In this document: positions 1-10,406 of the stretch, piece after piece
Layout of the letters: every line of letters starts with the position of its first letter
Position numbering within the stretch: the stretch's first letter is position 1
Assembly (NCBI GenBank): GCA_003049465.1
Contig: PYSS01000038.1
Location: forward strand, 62,001 to 126,000
Length of the DNA stretch: 64,000 bases
Direction: 5' to 3'
DNA from: Magnaporthiopsis rhizophila
Lineage: Eukaryota; Ascomycota; Sordariomycetes; Magnaporthales; Magnaporthaceae
Notes under the pieces: model-generated
What the model saw: the letters and a program-made list of their open reading frames with translations, nothing else
Told to the model about the DNA's origin: nothing
Database searches by the model: none
Translations under genes and position numbers: made by a program

Positions 1-1113
1 TTGGGATCGTACGAAGCGCGGCAAAAGTTGAGAAGCAGCGGGAAGTCAAACAGGGAAACGCGGTCCTGCAGGAGCTCGAGATACTTCTCCATGGGCTCTC
101 GGTCGTCACCTGAATACTCGCCGACGACGAGCCAGGGCTTCGCGCCGTCGCCCAGCCTCCTCTTCCTCGCCCCGTCCACGTGGGCGAGCATGTCACGCAC
201 AAAGTGCCACGAGTAGTGTTTTACGGCGTCGAGGCGCAGGCCTCCGATCTGGAGCTGACCGTCCAGCCACTCGGCCCAGCGAAAAAGCTCCTGTCGCACG
301 TCAGGGTTGTGATGGTCAATATCTGCAAACATGCTGGGTCGGCATCGTGTCAGAGATCCTTCCAAATAGGTCGGCAGGCAAAGAGGCGTGGGTATGCGAA
401 GCAAGATAGGTAGTCACAGATAGTCAAAATTGCCAAACTCGGTGCTGACATCGTCCGCCCAAGTTTTACCATTCAGCAGCCAGATGGCCTTCCTGTGCGT
501 GGAGTCGTCGTAGTCGACACCCGTGAAGTGAGCGTGGTTCCAGCGGAAGGAGTCGTGCTTGCGGCCGGGATAGTCGAACTTCGTCCAGACCGACACCTCT
601 TCGACCGGGCCAACAAACTCGCGACGGTCTGCAGGGCAGGCACAACACGCGACGGCGTCAGTCACCCAAGCTCGCACGGTAGCACTTCGACGGCAGCCCA
701 GTCACGGAGACAAGACCTTTAGGGTCGACCCTCCTCGCCTCGGCGCGCTCGGTGCCATCGGCGCCAGCCTTGTGGTTGAGAACGGCGTCGAACAGCAGAT
801 CAATGCCATGGTCGGCGGCAACGTCGGCCAGGGCTACGAGCTCTGCCTTGGTGCCCCACTTGGTGCGCACGGTGCCCTTCTGGTCAAACTCGCCCAGATC
901 GTACAGGTCGTAGGCGTCGTAGCCGTTGCTGCTGGCGCCCGAGCCGCCTTTAGCGGCGGGCGGAATCCACATGGTGGTGACGCCCAGGGCGGCGAGGCGG
1001 GGCACGTCGCGGGAGAGGCGCCGCCAATGCTGCCCATCGTCGGGGCAGTACCACTCAAAGGCCTGGAAAAGGGTCTCGTTGCGCGGGCAGGGGGTTGTCG
1101 GGTCGGGAGGCAT
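1..1113 (-). CDS. Intracellular alpha-amylase, GH13 (3' end off the window)
   Basis: Hydrolyses alpha-1,4-glucan links, probably in the cytosol because no signal peptide precedes the catalytic barrel. Three exons are visible: 1113-717, 628-418 and 333-1, with introns 716-629 (88 bp) and 417-334 (84 bp), both GT-AG and phase-consistent. The barrel opens with FQAFEWY near residue 16. GH13 region I is DAVLNH (109-114), region II is GLRLDAVKH with the nucleophile Asp about 238, and region III is GEY with the acid/base Glu about 275. The order and spacing match the GH13_5-type fungal intracellular enzymes. ATG 1113 was chosen because ACCATG gives good context and the mature-like sequence starts directly. 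The same frame stays open to 1395, so a longer N-terminus is not excluded. The last barrel strands and any C-terminal domain lie beyond base 1. The family call is firm; the subfamily is from memory of the family. Confidence 0.92.
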
Positions 1114-3382
1114 GGTAGTAGTAGTGACGAGTCCTAATGTGTGTTTGAGATGGAGTTGGGTCGGGTTCAGAGGCACCCGCGGTTTCGGACAGCGATCTTT
1201 TTTGGGCACAAGTACCCAATCGGGCTGACCAATGATGTCATTGGTGGTTAGATTAGGCACAACAGCCACGCGACACCTAAAAAAAACCACGCACAATGCT
1301 GTGAGACGTCGGCAGCTCCCGAGCCGCCGAACCTCTAGAAGCTCGAAAGTTCCAGCCGTTGCAACACCATCGCGACTTGGACCTGAACTGCCCACGAGCG
1401 GCAGCTACCTAGGTAATCCATCCATTAATCAGCGAGCGGATCGGGGTCCATACATGTCGATCTGATGTCCCGTCCCGCCCTGGCCATATTGACCTCGCGG
1501 GCCGTTGACGTGATTTCGGCATGGCGCGAGCGTGGCACAAATTGCTAAAGTCGGAAGAGCGACGGGTTAATGCCATCGCAGATCCAGGTCCAGGTCCGCT
1601 GGCGCAAAAAAGGCGTCCCCTGTTTGACACAAATTGCACGCGTGATATTCGCGTCGAAACGGGCAAAAAAAGCTTTTTGATTTTTTTTTTTTTTTGATTT
1701 TTTTTTTTTTTTTTTTGGCTTTCAGGTACAGCCCCCACCGAGTCATGCATCAATTCCTATCGAGCCTGTACCGCCTGAGAGCAGCTTACGTAGACGCGCG
1801 CTAGCAATGTCCGGATCTGCCAGGGTTGGCAGCAGATTGATGTTCGCATGGCAATAAGAGAGCCTGATGATGGGCGTCCTTGATAAATCTCGCATGTTGT
1901 CCCGAAATACACAGTCTCGTCCTGCAACGCTTGGCACTGTGGCAGTGCAAGGGGAATCGCTGTCACATGTCTAGCCGATCTGCCATAATCGGACTTCTGG
2001 AACTGCCAGGCGAACAATCCGAGGCAAGCGAGAGCTTTCCTAGATCGAGAAGGTCCTTCGTTCCGGACGAGGGGGTGGCGTCTTGGGGTGTCTTGGGCGT
2101 CTTGAGGCATTTGCAAACCCTGCTCGGCTGGGTAAGGTACCTATGGGGCGTCAAGAAGCAGGGGAGGAAAAGACTACCGGGCCGTGGTATTATTGCGATC
2201 CTGACATCCCGATTTTGACAGCCGTGACGGGCCCGCTCTGTTTATCTGATGGAGGCTCGTAACCATGGGTGTCCCCGGCTTATGTAGTCCTTTGTCATTA
2301 TGTTGTTGGGCCTTTTGTTTTCTTTTGGCTTTCCCTTTTTTTTTTCCTTCTATTTTGTTTTCTTCTTTTCCCTTTTTCTTCGCTCCATTTTTTGTTTTCT
2401 CCCCCGTCTTATGTCTTGGCTGTCATCACTAACCTAGTCCATAACAGGCGGATAAGAGATTCGAAGGATCACGTTGCCCGCGTTCCCCAGCCTTGGCGGG
2501 TTGGCACCCCTCACCCAGATCTCGTCATCTCGTCATCTTACGGTCAGGTGCAGTATCTAACTGCAGGCTGGGCAAAATTCAATTTTCCAGCCATTTCTCC
2601 TTTTGCCCGCTTGCTAGCTCCAGGCACACTTTGCAATCAAGCCTGCCCTCCGCCTCGCTTCTGGATCCGGCAAACGGACGGCGAAATCTTGGGACGAGGG
2701 CTCCTTCCTTCCTGGTCGCGGCCCGCAGCAGACGCGAGTCAGGGTGCAACTGTCCGATGGTTTGCATGGAATCCGGGGGCTTGGAATAACCCACTCGATC
2801 AGAACGGATGCGTGGGGCCCCGGACGGACACGGAAAGAAGGGGCCTTTCTTTTTTTTTTCTTTTTTTTTTCTTTCTTTTTTTTTCCCCCACACTTTTACC
2901 AAACGACGGACGTGGAAAATCCCATCCTTTCAACAGGCTTGGACAGGAGCATCGCACGCCTGCCTCAGACTTGTGGAAAAATCAGCACGCATTCCTGAAC
3001 CGGGAAATCACATTCACCACCAGACAGCGGACAGGGCTGCCTGGCACTGTTCCAAAAACAGCCTGGTACCGACTCGGCGATGCCGATATCGAATCTGGAA
3101 AGGGGCCCGGTCCATGGAATGCATGGTTACTGCCGGAGCCGATATCTGGTGCTATAGCTCCCCCCGCACCGTCTTATTGCCCAGCCATGCTGGCCCGCCC
3201 GACGTTGCATTGTGCCAAGGCATGAACCGCGCCGAGCAGCTCGCGTCATGGGCCTGGAACGTCGTCGATTTGGTGCTGCGTAATGCCCACCCCGTGCAGG
3301 GTCGCTCTCCATGAGAGCTGCTAATCACCGATCGGCGTCAGACACCGTGGCCGGCCGGCCGCGTCAGACAATGGGCAGCAGG
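1114..3382. other. Intergenic region, no gene supported
   Basis: Separates the divergently transcribed amylase and FMN oxidase genes. It contains the amylase promoter (CCAAT sites), long T-rich runs near 1681-1717 and T/C-rich stretches at 2320-2400 and 2845-2885. Open frames here are low-complexity, lack the G/C third-position bias of the neighbours, and have no recognisable domain. Confidence 0.6.
1229..1244. promoter_or_regulatory. Palindromic double CCAAT box upstream of the amylase
   Basis: CCAATGA-TG-TCATTGG places one CCAAT on each strand around a TGATGTCA core. A further CCAAT lies at 1216-1220. The site is 116-131 bp upstream of the amylase ATG. CCAAT is the known target of the fungal HAP/CBF complex, and the core resembles a bZIP half-site pair. 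Its role here is inference. Confidence 0.4.
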
Positions 3383-3388
3383 ATATAA
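3383..3388 (+). promoter_or_regulatory. TATA box of the FMN oxidase gene
   Basis: ATATAA in the stretch GGATATAAAC lies about 160 bp before the ATG at 3546. It is followed by a C/T-rich leader (about 3400-3535), the usual layout of a strongly expressed fungal promoter. Confidence 0.5.
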
Positions 3389-3545
3389 ACTGCATGTCAT
3401 GGCCGCATCTCACACCATCCATCGCACCGCCCTTCACCCGCGGCAGCAGGCACACTCCTTCACCCTCCCTCACCCACCCATTGTCACTCTTTAGTATTTC
3501 CATCTCCTGCTTCCTTACCCTCTGCCCACCGTCCATTCAGTCAAA

Positions 3546-4771
3546 ATGCGCGCCTCTACTCTCGTTGCGGCTATCGCCGCCTCGACCGGTGCCCTCGCGG
3601 CCCGGCAATTCCTGGAGGAGCCCGACACGGGCATCATGGATGTCCTTGGGGATTTGAAAGTCGGCGCGCTGCCCAAGCTGACCGACATGGTGGCCCTGAA
3701 CGACTTCCAGTGGGCGGCCAGGAACTTCCTGCCTCGGCTCAACTACACCTACTACCGCAATGGCGCCGGCGGCGAGTACTCGTACCGCAACAACCTCGAG
3801 GTCTACAACCGCTATAAGCTGCGGCCCAAGACCATGGTCGACATTACCAAGATCGCGTCGAGCATGCCGTAAGTTCCGACTGCTTATACACCTTATCGTT
3901 TATGGGCTTCCCGCTGACTAGACTGCTCCAAAGAACCACCATTCTAGGACACAACTTCTCCTCGCCCTTCTTCATCTCCCCTTGCGCCCGCGCCAGCTAC
4001 GCCCACCAGGGCGCGGAGCAGAACATAATGCGCGCCGCCTCCAAGGCCAACATCCTCTACATCCCCTCGTCCTTCTCTACCCTGCCGCTCGAGCAGATCG
4101 CGGCGTCCCGGAAGCCCGAGACCTACGAGTTCTTCAACCAGGTCTACACCAACGACAACGACACCTACAACCAGATGCTCTTCGACCAGGCCGCCAAGGC
4201 CGGCTCCAAGGCAATGGTCTGGGCCATCGACTCGCCCGGCTCCCCCTCGCGGCAGCGCGCGGCCCGCTTCAGCGTCGGCTCGGCCAACAGCAAGTTCATC
4301 ACCAACAACTGGGAGGTGCTCGAAAAGTTCCGCGGCATGACCAAGCTGCCAATCATCCTCAAGGGCATCCAGACGGTCGAGGACGCGCGCCTGGCCGTCA
4401 AGCACCGCGTGCCCGCCATCATCCTGTCCAACCACGGCGGCCGCAACCTCGACGGCAGCCCGTCCAGCCTCGAGGTCGCGCTCGAGATCCGCCAGCAGGC
4501 GCCCGAGATCTTTGAGCAGATCGAGGTCCTGGCCGACGGCGGCGTGCGCTACGGCACCGACGCCCTGCGCCTGCTCGCCCTGGGCGTCAAGGCCGTCGGC
4601 CTCGGCCGCCCCGTCATGTTCTCTAACGTCTTTGGCCAGGAGGGCGTCGAGCGCGCCCTCAGTCTGTTTCAGAACGAGCTCGTGAACGACGCCGCCAACC
4701 TGGGCGTGCCCAACATCAAGAAGATCACTCCGGATTACGTCGACTGGAAGCCCAACGGCTGGTACGCCTAG
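3546..4771 (+). CDS. Secreted FMN-dependent alpha-hydroxy-acid oxidase/dehydrogenase-like protein
   Basis: Two exons (3546-3868 and 3934-4771) around a 65-bp GT-AG intron with a GCTGAC branch site at 3913-3918 give 386 residues. The family (glycolate oxidase, lactate oxidase, flavocytochrome b2 core) oxidises L-2-hydroxy acids with FMN. The barrel shows YYRNGA near 69-74 (substrate Tyr region), the FMN-binding Lys about 251 in ILKG, the catalytic His about 275 and Arg about 278 in SNHGGRNLDG, and the phosphate-binding ADGGVRYGTD and GLGRP segments about 308-333. Residues 1-18 look like a cleavable signal peptide ending A-L-A, so the product is probably secreted. There is no cytochrome b5 domain, so it is not a b2-type dehydrogenase. 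The substrate cannot be told from sequence; lactate, glycolate or another hydroxy acid are all possible. Confidence 0.9.
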
Positions 4772-5931
4772 ATGTGGTCTCGTATGGGGAATTAGGTGTT
4801 GCTGTTGGGGGTGGATGTGTGAAGCAAACTCCCAGCAAAATTTGGGGCTTCTGTTGTAAATAGTTCGATGACTTATTTTGGTTACGATTTGCGTGGATAC
4901 CTATAGACGAGATATGTGAAATTTTAGCGATATTCTGCATGCAAATCCATTTGGCCTTGCTGCCCGAGCAAATTACTCAGCACCAGACCATCGTTATCTG
5001 GATGTGCTGACCGCCACTGTCACCTTGACGTCAGTGTCACCTTGGCGGACGGGGAAATAGCCACGAGGCCCAAAATAAAACGTGCACCTCAACCACCAAA
5101 ACCAAATTTGCCTTGCAGGACATAAAAACCTGCGAATCTCCTAAACAAGAAAAATAAGAAATAGGAAAAAAGATAAGAAATAAAAAGAGAAATAAGAAAT
5201 AGGAAAAGATATGTAATACCTTGTGCGTAGGAGTACTCGTGATTAAAATTCCAACACCAAATTTAAAGCTGCGTGATATGAAAGTCGCTCCTTTCGGTAG
5301 GTGCAGCAGGCGGTGCGAGAGGTGCATATTTTTTTTTGGGCATCGTGACAAGGTCGCAATCCAAGGGCCCGAGGAAAAAGTCAACGACGCCATGTTTAAT
5401 TAACGACGGCCCAAAAGCTACCTAAAATCAGGTGTCCAGGGAGGATCCCAGCGCCGGGGCTACCTTAGACGGCCAAGTCAGCGGCGAGGACAGCACCACG
5501 TCCGTGGCCTCGGGAGCCCGCCACCAATGGCCGGCCGGTCAGCCCTATCGCGCACTGCTTCTTCACAGCCCGCGGAGGTTTTTCGCCAAAGCGCTCGCCG
5601 TCACCTTTCGCGCAGCATAACCCGCCCGCCACTGAGGCATGGTGCAGCCGGGCCACTGACCCAGCGCAGAGAACAAAGCGACCTATTCCGGGTGCGCCGC
5701 TTGCTCAAGTACGTTAATTCGAGGATGCTGTCCCCGGCTTCATCCTTGTTGCGGTTGGTTCGGATTTTTTTTTCTTTCTTGTGAAGAGATGGATGACGTC
5801 GGGAAATAAAACGCGATCGGGGTCCATGGGCGGGTTACCGGACGAGGTGTTCGTCTCGGCCGCGCCGGAGGCGCAACGAGTAAGGGGCGTGGGATGATGG
5901 GGAGTAACGTCTAATGTCAACAACGACAAAA

Positions 5932-5968
<37 letters not shown>

Positions 5969-5975
5969 NNNNNNN

Positions 5976-6009
<34 letters not shown>

Positions 6010-6068
6010 ATCGGAAGAAAGCGTCAAGACGGCGAACCGCCCCAGGTTGCTCAAACTAAGCGTTCGTC
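4772..6068. other. Intergenic region, no gene supported
   Basis: Lies between the FMN oxidase and the small minus-strand gene. It holds an A-rich stretch at 5145-5215 made of AAATAAGAAATAGG-like units and a long poly-A tract around the assembly gap. Short open frames lack domains and codon bias. Confidence 0.55.
5969..5975. other. Assembly gap (7 N) inside a poly-A run
   Basis: Seven N characters sit between A-only runs at about 5933-5968 and 5976-6008. The true homopolymer length is unresolved. The gap lies 93 bp beyond the stop codon of the small minus-strand gene and breaks no recognised gene. Confidence 0.98.
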
Positions 6069-6287
6069 TCAAGTCGCGCTCGTGATGAACGGGGTCTTGG
6101 ACACGGCTACGATCTTCTTCCAGTCGACCCTCTTGCAGACCCGGGTGCCGCCGTGCCGCTTCCTCAGGCCGTACAGGATGGTGTCTATGCCGAAGGGCGT
6201 CACGTCGACGACGACGTACTCGGTGGCGTCGTCCTTGACGAGCACGAACCAGCCGATCTGGAGGTCTTCCGGATCTAGGCTGGACAT
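6069..6287 (-). CDS. Small hypothetical protein, 72 aa
   Basis: I do not recognise this protein. It is a single uninterrupted frame of 72 codons from ATG 6287 (context ACCATG) to TGA 6071-6069. Nearly every codon ends in G or C, matching the real genes here and unlike the surrounding AT/low-complexity DNA, which is the main reason to call it. The product is basic overall, with an acidic N-terminus, two short beta-like hydrophobic stretches (WFVLV and YVVVDV) and a KR-rich C-terminal half (residues 40-60). There is no signal peptide or membrane segment. A TATATAA element about 300 bp upstream on the minus strand (around 6590-6597) could serve as promoter. It could be a single-exon gene or the last exon of a longer one, but no upstream exon was found. 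Confidence 0.6.
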   Translation of the reverse strand: MSSLDPEDLQIGWFVLVKDDATEYVVVDVTPFGIDTILYGLRKRHGGTRVCKRVDWKKIVAVSKTPFITSAT

Positions 6288-7080
6288 GGTTCCGATTTGA
6301 TGCCTTGCCTTGCCTTGCCTTGTCTGCCTTCCTTTCGTGGCCTGAGTCTTCCTCGTCTGCCCAAAAGGGGGTGGCTAGCGGGCACTTCCTGCTTTCCTGC
6401 GTTGGTCCTTGAACCAACGTCGGCAATGACCGATATGACAGCGGCACGTTTTGCGCGTGTGTTTTGGCTTGTTCGATTTATGGAACGGGTAGGGAGAGGT
6501 ACCTGGGTAGGTATGGTGGAGCAATGTGGACCAACAAATCGGAAAGGGGCCCAGCCGGGAGGAGGAAAATGGGGGAAAATGTGGACAATTATATACAGGT
6601 AGAGACAGGGGTGCCAGCCAGCCTTGAAGAAGTTACGCATGCAGACTCGGACAGAGCAGCCATCGTCACAACATGACAGCTCACGGCGACTACAAGTGAC
6701 TGCAGCAGACAGTGAAGATTAACGTAGCGTCCACCGCAGCTAATGAATGCAATGCGAACCATGGTGCTGGCGCCATGATCGGATGACCAGGACAAGGTTC
6801 GGTCCAAGCGGCCGGGGTTCCGCGGCGCGCCTCAGGAGTGCAGGTACGGGGAGGACAGGGGAGAAGATATAAAAAACTCAAATATAGTGCGTGAGAATCC
6901 TGGTCGAGGTTCCTTGCAGGGGGTGGTGCATTTGTCGCAGCGCAGGTATAAAGTCGCGTCGATGGGACGACATGTTGGGCAGATGGGAGATGTTCCCTCT
7001 CATCGGCCATCCAAGGTTGGTTGTTCTGGGCGTCAAAGACGTAGGTCAAAAAATCCCCTCCCCTCCGACAAAACGACAAC
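6288..7080. other. Divergent promoter region between the small gene and the multicopper oxidase
   Basis: About 0.8 kb without a supported gene. It carries promoter elements for both flanking genes: TATATAA on minus near 6590-6597, and TATAAAAA and TATAAA on plus. There is a CCTTG direct repeat at 6302-6321. Confidence 0.5.
6868..6952 (+). promoter_or_regulatory. Candidate TATA boxes of the multicopper oxidase gene
   Basis: TATAAAAA at 6868-6875 and TATAAA at 6947-6952 lie 213 and 134 bp before the ATG at 7081. The nearer one fits usual fungal spacing better. Which one is used cannot be decided from sequence. Confidence 0.4.
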
Positions 7081-9137
7081 ATGAGGGCTTTTCGGCCATG
7101 GCGGCTCGCCGTGCTGGCGCTGCTGCACTTCGCCCAGCCGGGGCAGGGGGCACGCGGCTCCTGTCGCGTGCACGACTCGACGTTCAAGCCCGACTACGTG
7201 CTCGAGGCGACGACGCAGAACATCACGCTCGACTGCCGCACGCGCCACTCGGTCGTCATCAACGGCACCTTCCCCGGCCCGACGCTGCAGCTGACCGAGA
7301 ACAGGACGACGTGGGTGCGCGTGTACAACAAGATCCCGGACCAGAACTTCACGATGCACTGGCACGGCCTGACCCAGCGCGTCGCCCCCTTCTCCGACGG
7401 CACCCCGCTCGTCAGCCAGTGGCCCATCGCCCCGGGAGCCTACTTCGACTACGAGCTGAGGCCCGACATCGGCGACGCCGGCTCCTACTTTTACCACTCC
7501 CACATCGAGTTCCAGGCCATCACGGCGCAAGGAGCCCTCATCGTGAAGGAGCAGGGCCCGCCGCCCTACAAGTACGACGACGACGTGGTTGTGGCCCTGG
7601 GGGATTTCTACCAGAAGACCGACGAGGAGGTCGTCGGGGGCCTGCTGGCCAACCCGTTCAAGTGGCCGGGCGAGCCGGACGCGCTACTGTTCAACGCTAG
7701 GAGCGGCCGGGTGGCGTTCGGCGACAAGTCGGCACCCGACGACTCCTGCCGGCCGGCCGTGATTAAGGTCAAGCCGGGCAAGACGTACAGGGTGCGGTTC
7801 CTGGGCGGCACGGCGCTGTCGCTCGTGACGCTCGGGATTGAGGGCCACCAGAAGCTGCCGGTGATCGAGGCCGACGGCCACTACACCAAGGAGGCCGTGA
7901 CGGACCGCATCCAGGTCGGGTCGGGCCAGCGCTTCAGCGTCCTGCTCAAGACCCGCACCGAGCAGGAGATGGCGGCCGACGGCGGCAAGACGCAGTTCTG
8001 GATCCGGTACGAGACCCGGTCCCGCCCCAAGACCATAACAGGGTACGCGCTGCTGGAGTACGACATGTCGGGCAGCAGCAGCAGCAGCAGCAGCCAGGCC
8101 GCCCCGAAGGAGCAGCAGCAGACAGCTCTGCCTCAGGAGCTGCCGGCCAAGTCGCCCGTCGTGCTCCCCGAAGAGGTCAGCGACTGGCTCGAGTACACGC
8201 TGCAGTCGCTGGATCCGGAAGCGGCCGCCAAGTTCCCGCGGCTGTCCGAGGTGACGCGGACCGTGTACATCACCATGGCGCAACAAATGGGCAGCGGCCA
8301 ATACGTCAACGGCACCATCAACGGGACCTTGCAGTGGGGGTAATGGAACACACCTTTTTTCTTATTATCCAAATTGTCCTCCCTCATACGGAGCCCACAC
8401 TGACTGACCTTTTCCTGCAGTCAAAACTCGCTCGCGTGGCAAGAATCGACCCAGGGCAGGGACCCCAGCTACACGCCGCTGCTGATCCGCATGTACACGG
8501 GCGCCGGAAAGGAGCCCAACTACACGGCGGCGCTGGCCAACCAGGGCTGGGACCCCGAGACCAAGACGTTCCCGGCCCGGGTGGGCGAGACGCTCGACAT
8601 CGTGTGGCTGTCCAACAGCGGGCCGACGGGCGGGTGGGACGCGCACCCGATGCACATGCACGGCGAGCACTACTACGACCTCGGCTCGGGCAACGGCACG
8701 TACGACGCGGCGGCCAACGAGGCGACGCGGTTTGGCAACGGCTACGTCCCCGCCCGCCGCGACACCACCATGCTGTACCGGTACGCCAAGTCGGGCCAGC
8801 CCAACGTCACGGCCGGGTGGAGGGCGTGGCGCGTGCGGGTGACGGAGGAGACGGTCGGGGCGTGGATCCTCCACTGCCACGTTCTGATGCACATGGTTAT
8901 GGGCATGCAGGTGAGAGTCTCTTTTGTGCTGTCCTCTTTTTCTGTCGTTCCGAGTCGTCGTGCTGATCTCTCTGCTTGTGGACACAGACGGTGTGGGTGT
9001 TTGGTGACGCTCCCCAGATCAAGGCCCGCTTCCCGCAGCAGCCGTACGTCGAGGGATATCTCAACTACGGCGGCAGCGCTTATGGAACCAAGACGCACGA
9101 CCCGTTGGTCTGGGAGGCTTTCGATCAGAACCATTAA
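7081..9137 (+). CDS. Multicopper oxidase, fungal ascorbate-oxidase-like
   Basis: Three exons, 7081-8339, 8421-8910 and 8988-9137, with GT-AG introns of 81 and 77 bp, give 632 residues with an N-terminal signal peptide (about 1-23). The enzyme class oxidises a substrate and reduces O2 to water at four coppers. All copper motifs are present: HWHG at 93-96, HSH at 139-141, HPMHMH at 495-500, and HCH at 571-573 with His 577 and Met 582. Met at the axial type-1 position suggests a low redox potential. The spacing resembles ascorbate-oxidase-like rather than classical laccase proteins. An AGC run at 8073-8093 encodes seven serines in the linker between the second and third cupredoxin domains (about residues 330-350). 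The final exon is short (49 codons). Ascorbate, phenols or metal ions are possible substrates; the sequence does not decide. Confidence 0.93.
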
Positions 9138-10406
9138 TGGGGGAGAGTCAGCTGTCCCTTCCCCGACCCACATTTTCCAGAGCCTAAAGCACCCCCGATT
9201 CGGATTCCGTTCACTCGTTCGTTTTTTTTTTTGAATTCCAACCATTTATATTACTAGATATACCATTAAAACTCCTTGTGTTTATAGATTTCCTGATGTA
9301 AATTTTTTTTTCCCTTAGTGGTGCAATGCTTGTTGAACATGCGATGATTTGTGGGTTGGGTTTTCCCCGCGTACTGGCTCTGGGGACCTCTGTCAACGCG
9401 CGTCGCGTCTCTCCACCGCGAGTCAGCTGCGGAAACGTAGGTAGGTGTAGGTGGAGGAGCGCACCGTATGTAGTGTATCCCTTTGATTGCCGTTAGAGGC
9501 CTGCACGCCGGTCCCCTCTCTCGGCCAAACAGATATTTTCGTCATCTCCGGAGCTATTTCCATTGTGGCGTGAGGCGTCTAACGGCACTCAAAGGGATAC
9601 ATAAAATGGAAGCACACAATACGTACGGTAATGCCGTTGAAACAAGCATGGCGCCGTGGGCCGGCAGTGGCGCGACTCCCGCCTCTCCGCACCAGTAGCG
9701 TCATGCCGTTTGAAGCCCATTCAGCCGCAACGGCACTCCAGCAAATTCACCCACACACTTCCGTCAATTGTTTGTGATTTGGCACCAAACTTTTTACAGT
9801 CATGGCTCTTGATGAAGCCTCTCGCCCCTCGAAGCAGCCGGCAGGTTGCGCACACGTCCTTTTCAGCAACGGTCGCCCGCCTCCTGCAGCCTCCGCAGCC
9901 GGTGGGGCTGGTTGTCAAGTACGCGCTCCGATTGGCTGGCTGCTGGCCGTGTGGCCTTCTGTGGTGGGGTTTGTTTGACGTTTGTCTCAACGGACCAAAC
10001 AGCTTTCGCCCCGGGACAGAGCTCGAGCCAACTTGCTCACTTTTTTCTTCTCCCATCGGAGCCAAGCCAGGACTGGCCCATTCCCGCTTTAGCCGCGCCT
10101 TTTTTTTTTTTTTTGTTTTCTTTTCTCTTGGTAGGCGTCTGGGCCGTCTGTATCGAGTGTATGCACTGAAACCGTCTCTTACTGACATTTCTCCGAGGAC
10201 ACGAGTAGCTTCAGCCTCGTTTCGCCGGCTAGATCCGACTGGAAGCGCTGGACCGCGACCAACCGGCGCACCCTCGAGGGTTCCGCGATCCACGCCACTG
10301 CCGACTCTCCACAGCCGCACCTTGGCATCTCGATTCCATCGTACCCGACAGGCGAGCGGCACCGCGCTAGCGAAGTTTTTCGAATCATCCCTGGCTCGTC
10401 AAAAAA
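9138..10406. other. Intergenic region upstream of the beta-glucosidase
   Basis: About 1.3 kb with a T-rich end of the multicopper oxidase transcript (9219-9310), a 128-bp inverted repeat, and a long C/T-rich leader before ATG 10407. Open frames continue upstream of the beta-glucosidase but in other frames and without domains. Confidence 0.5.
9474..9601. repeat. Inverted repeat, 26-bp arms, 76-bp loop
   Basis: The arm at 9474-9499 (starting TGTATCCCTTTGA) and the arm at 9576-9601 (ending TCAAAGGGATACA) are reverse complements with two mismatches in 26. The loop is not itself repetitive. It could be a small non-autonomous DNA transposon (MITE) or a hairpin in the promoter or leader. No clear target-site duplication was found. 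Confidence 0.65.

Noticed and set aside
2269..3225. 318-codon plus-strand open frame
   Set aside because: Built on T/C-rich low-complexity DNA with no domain and no third-position GC bias.
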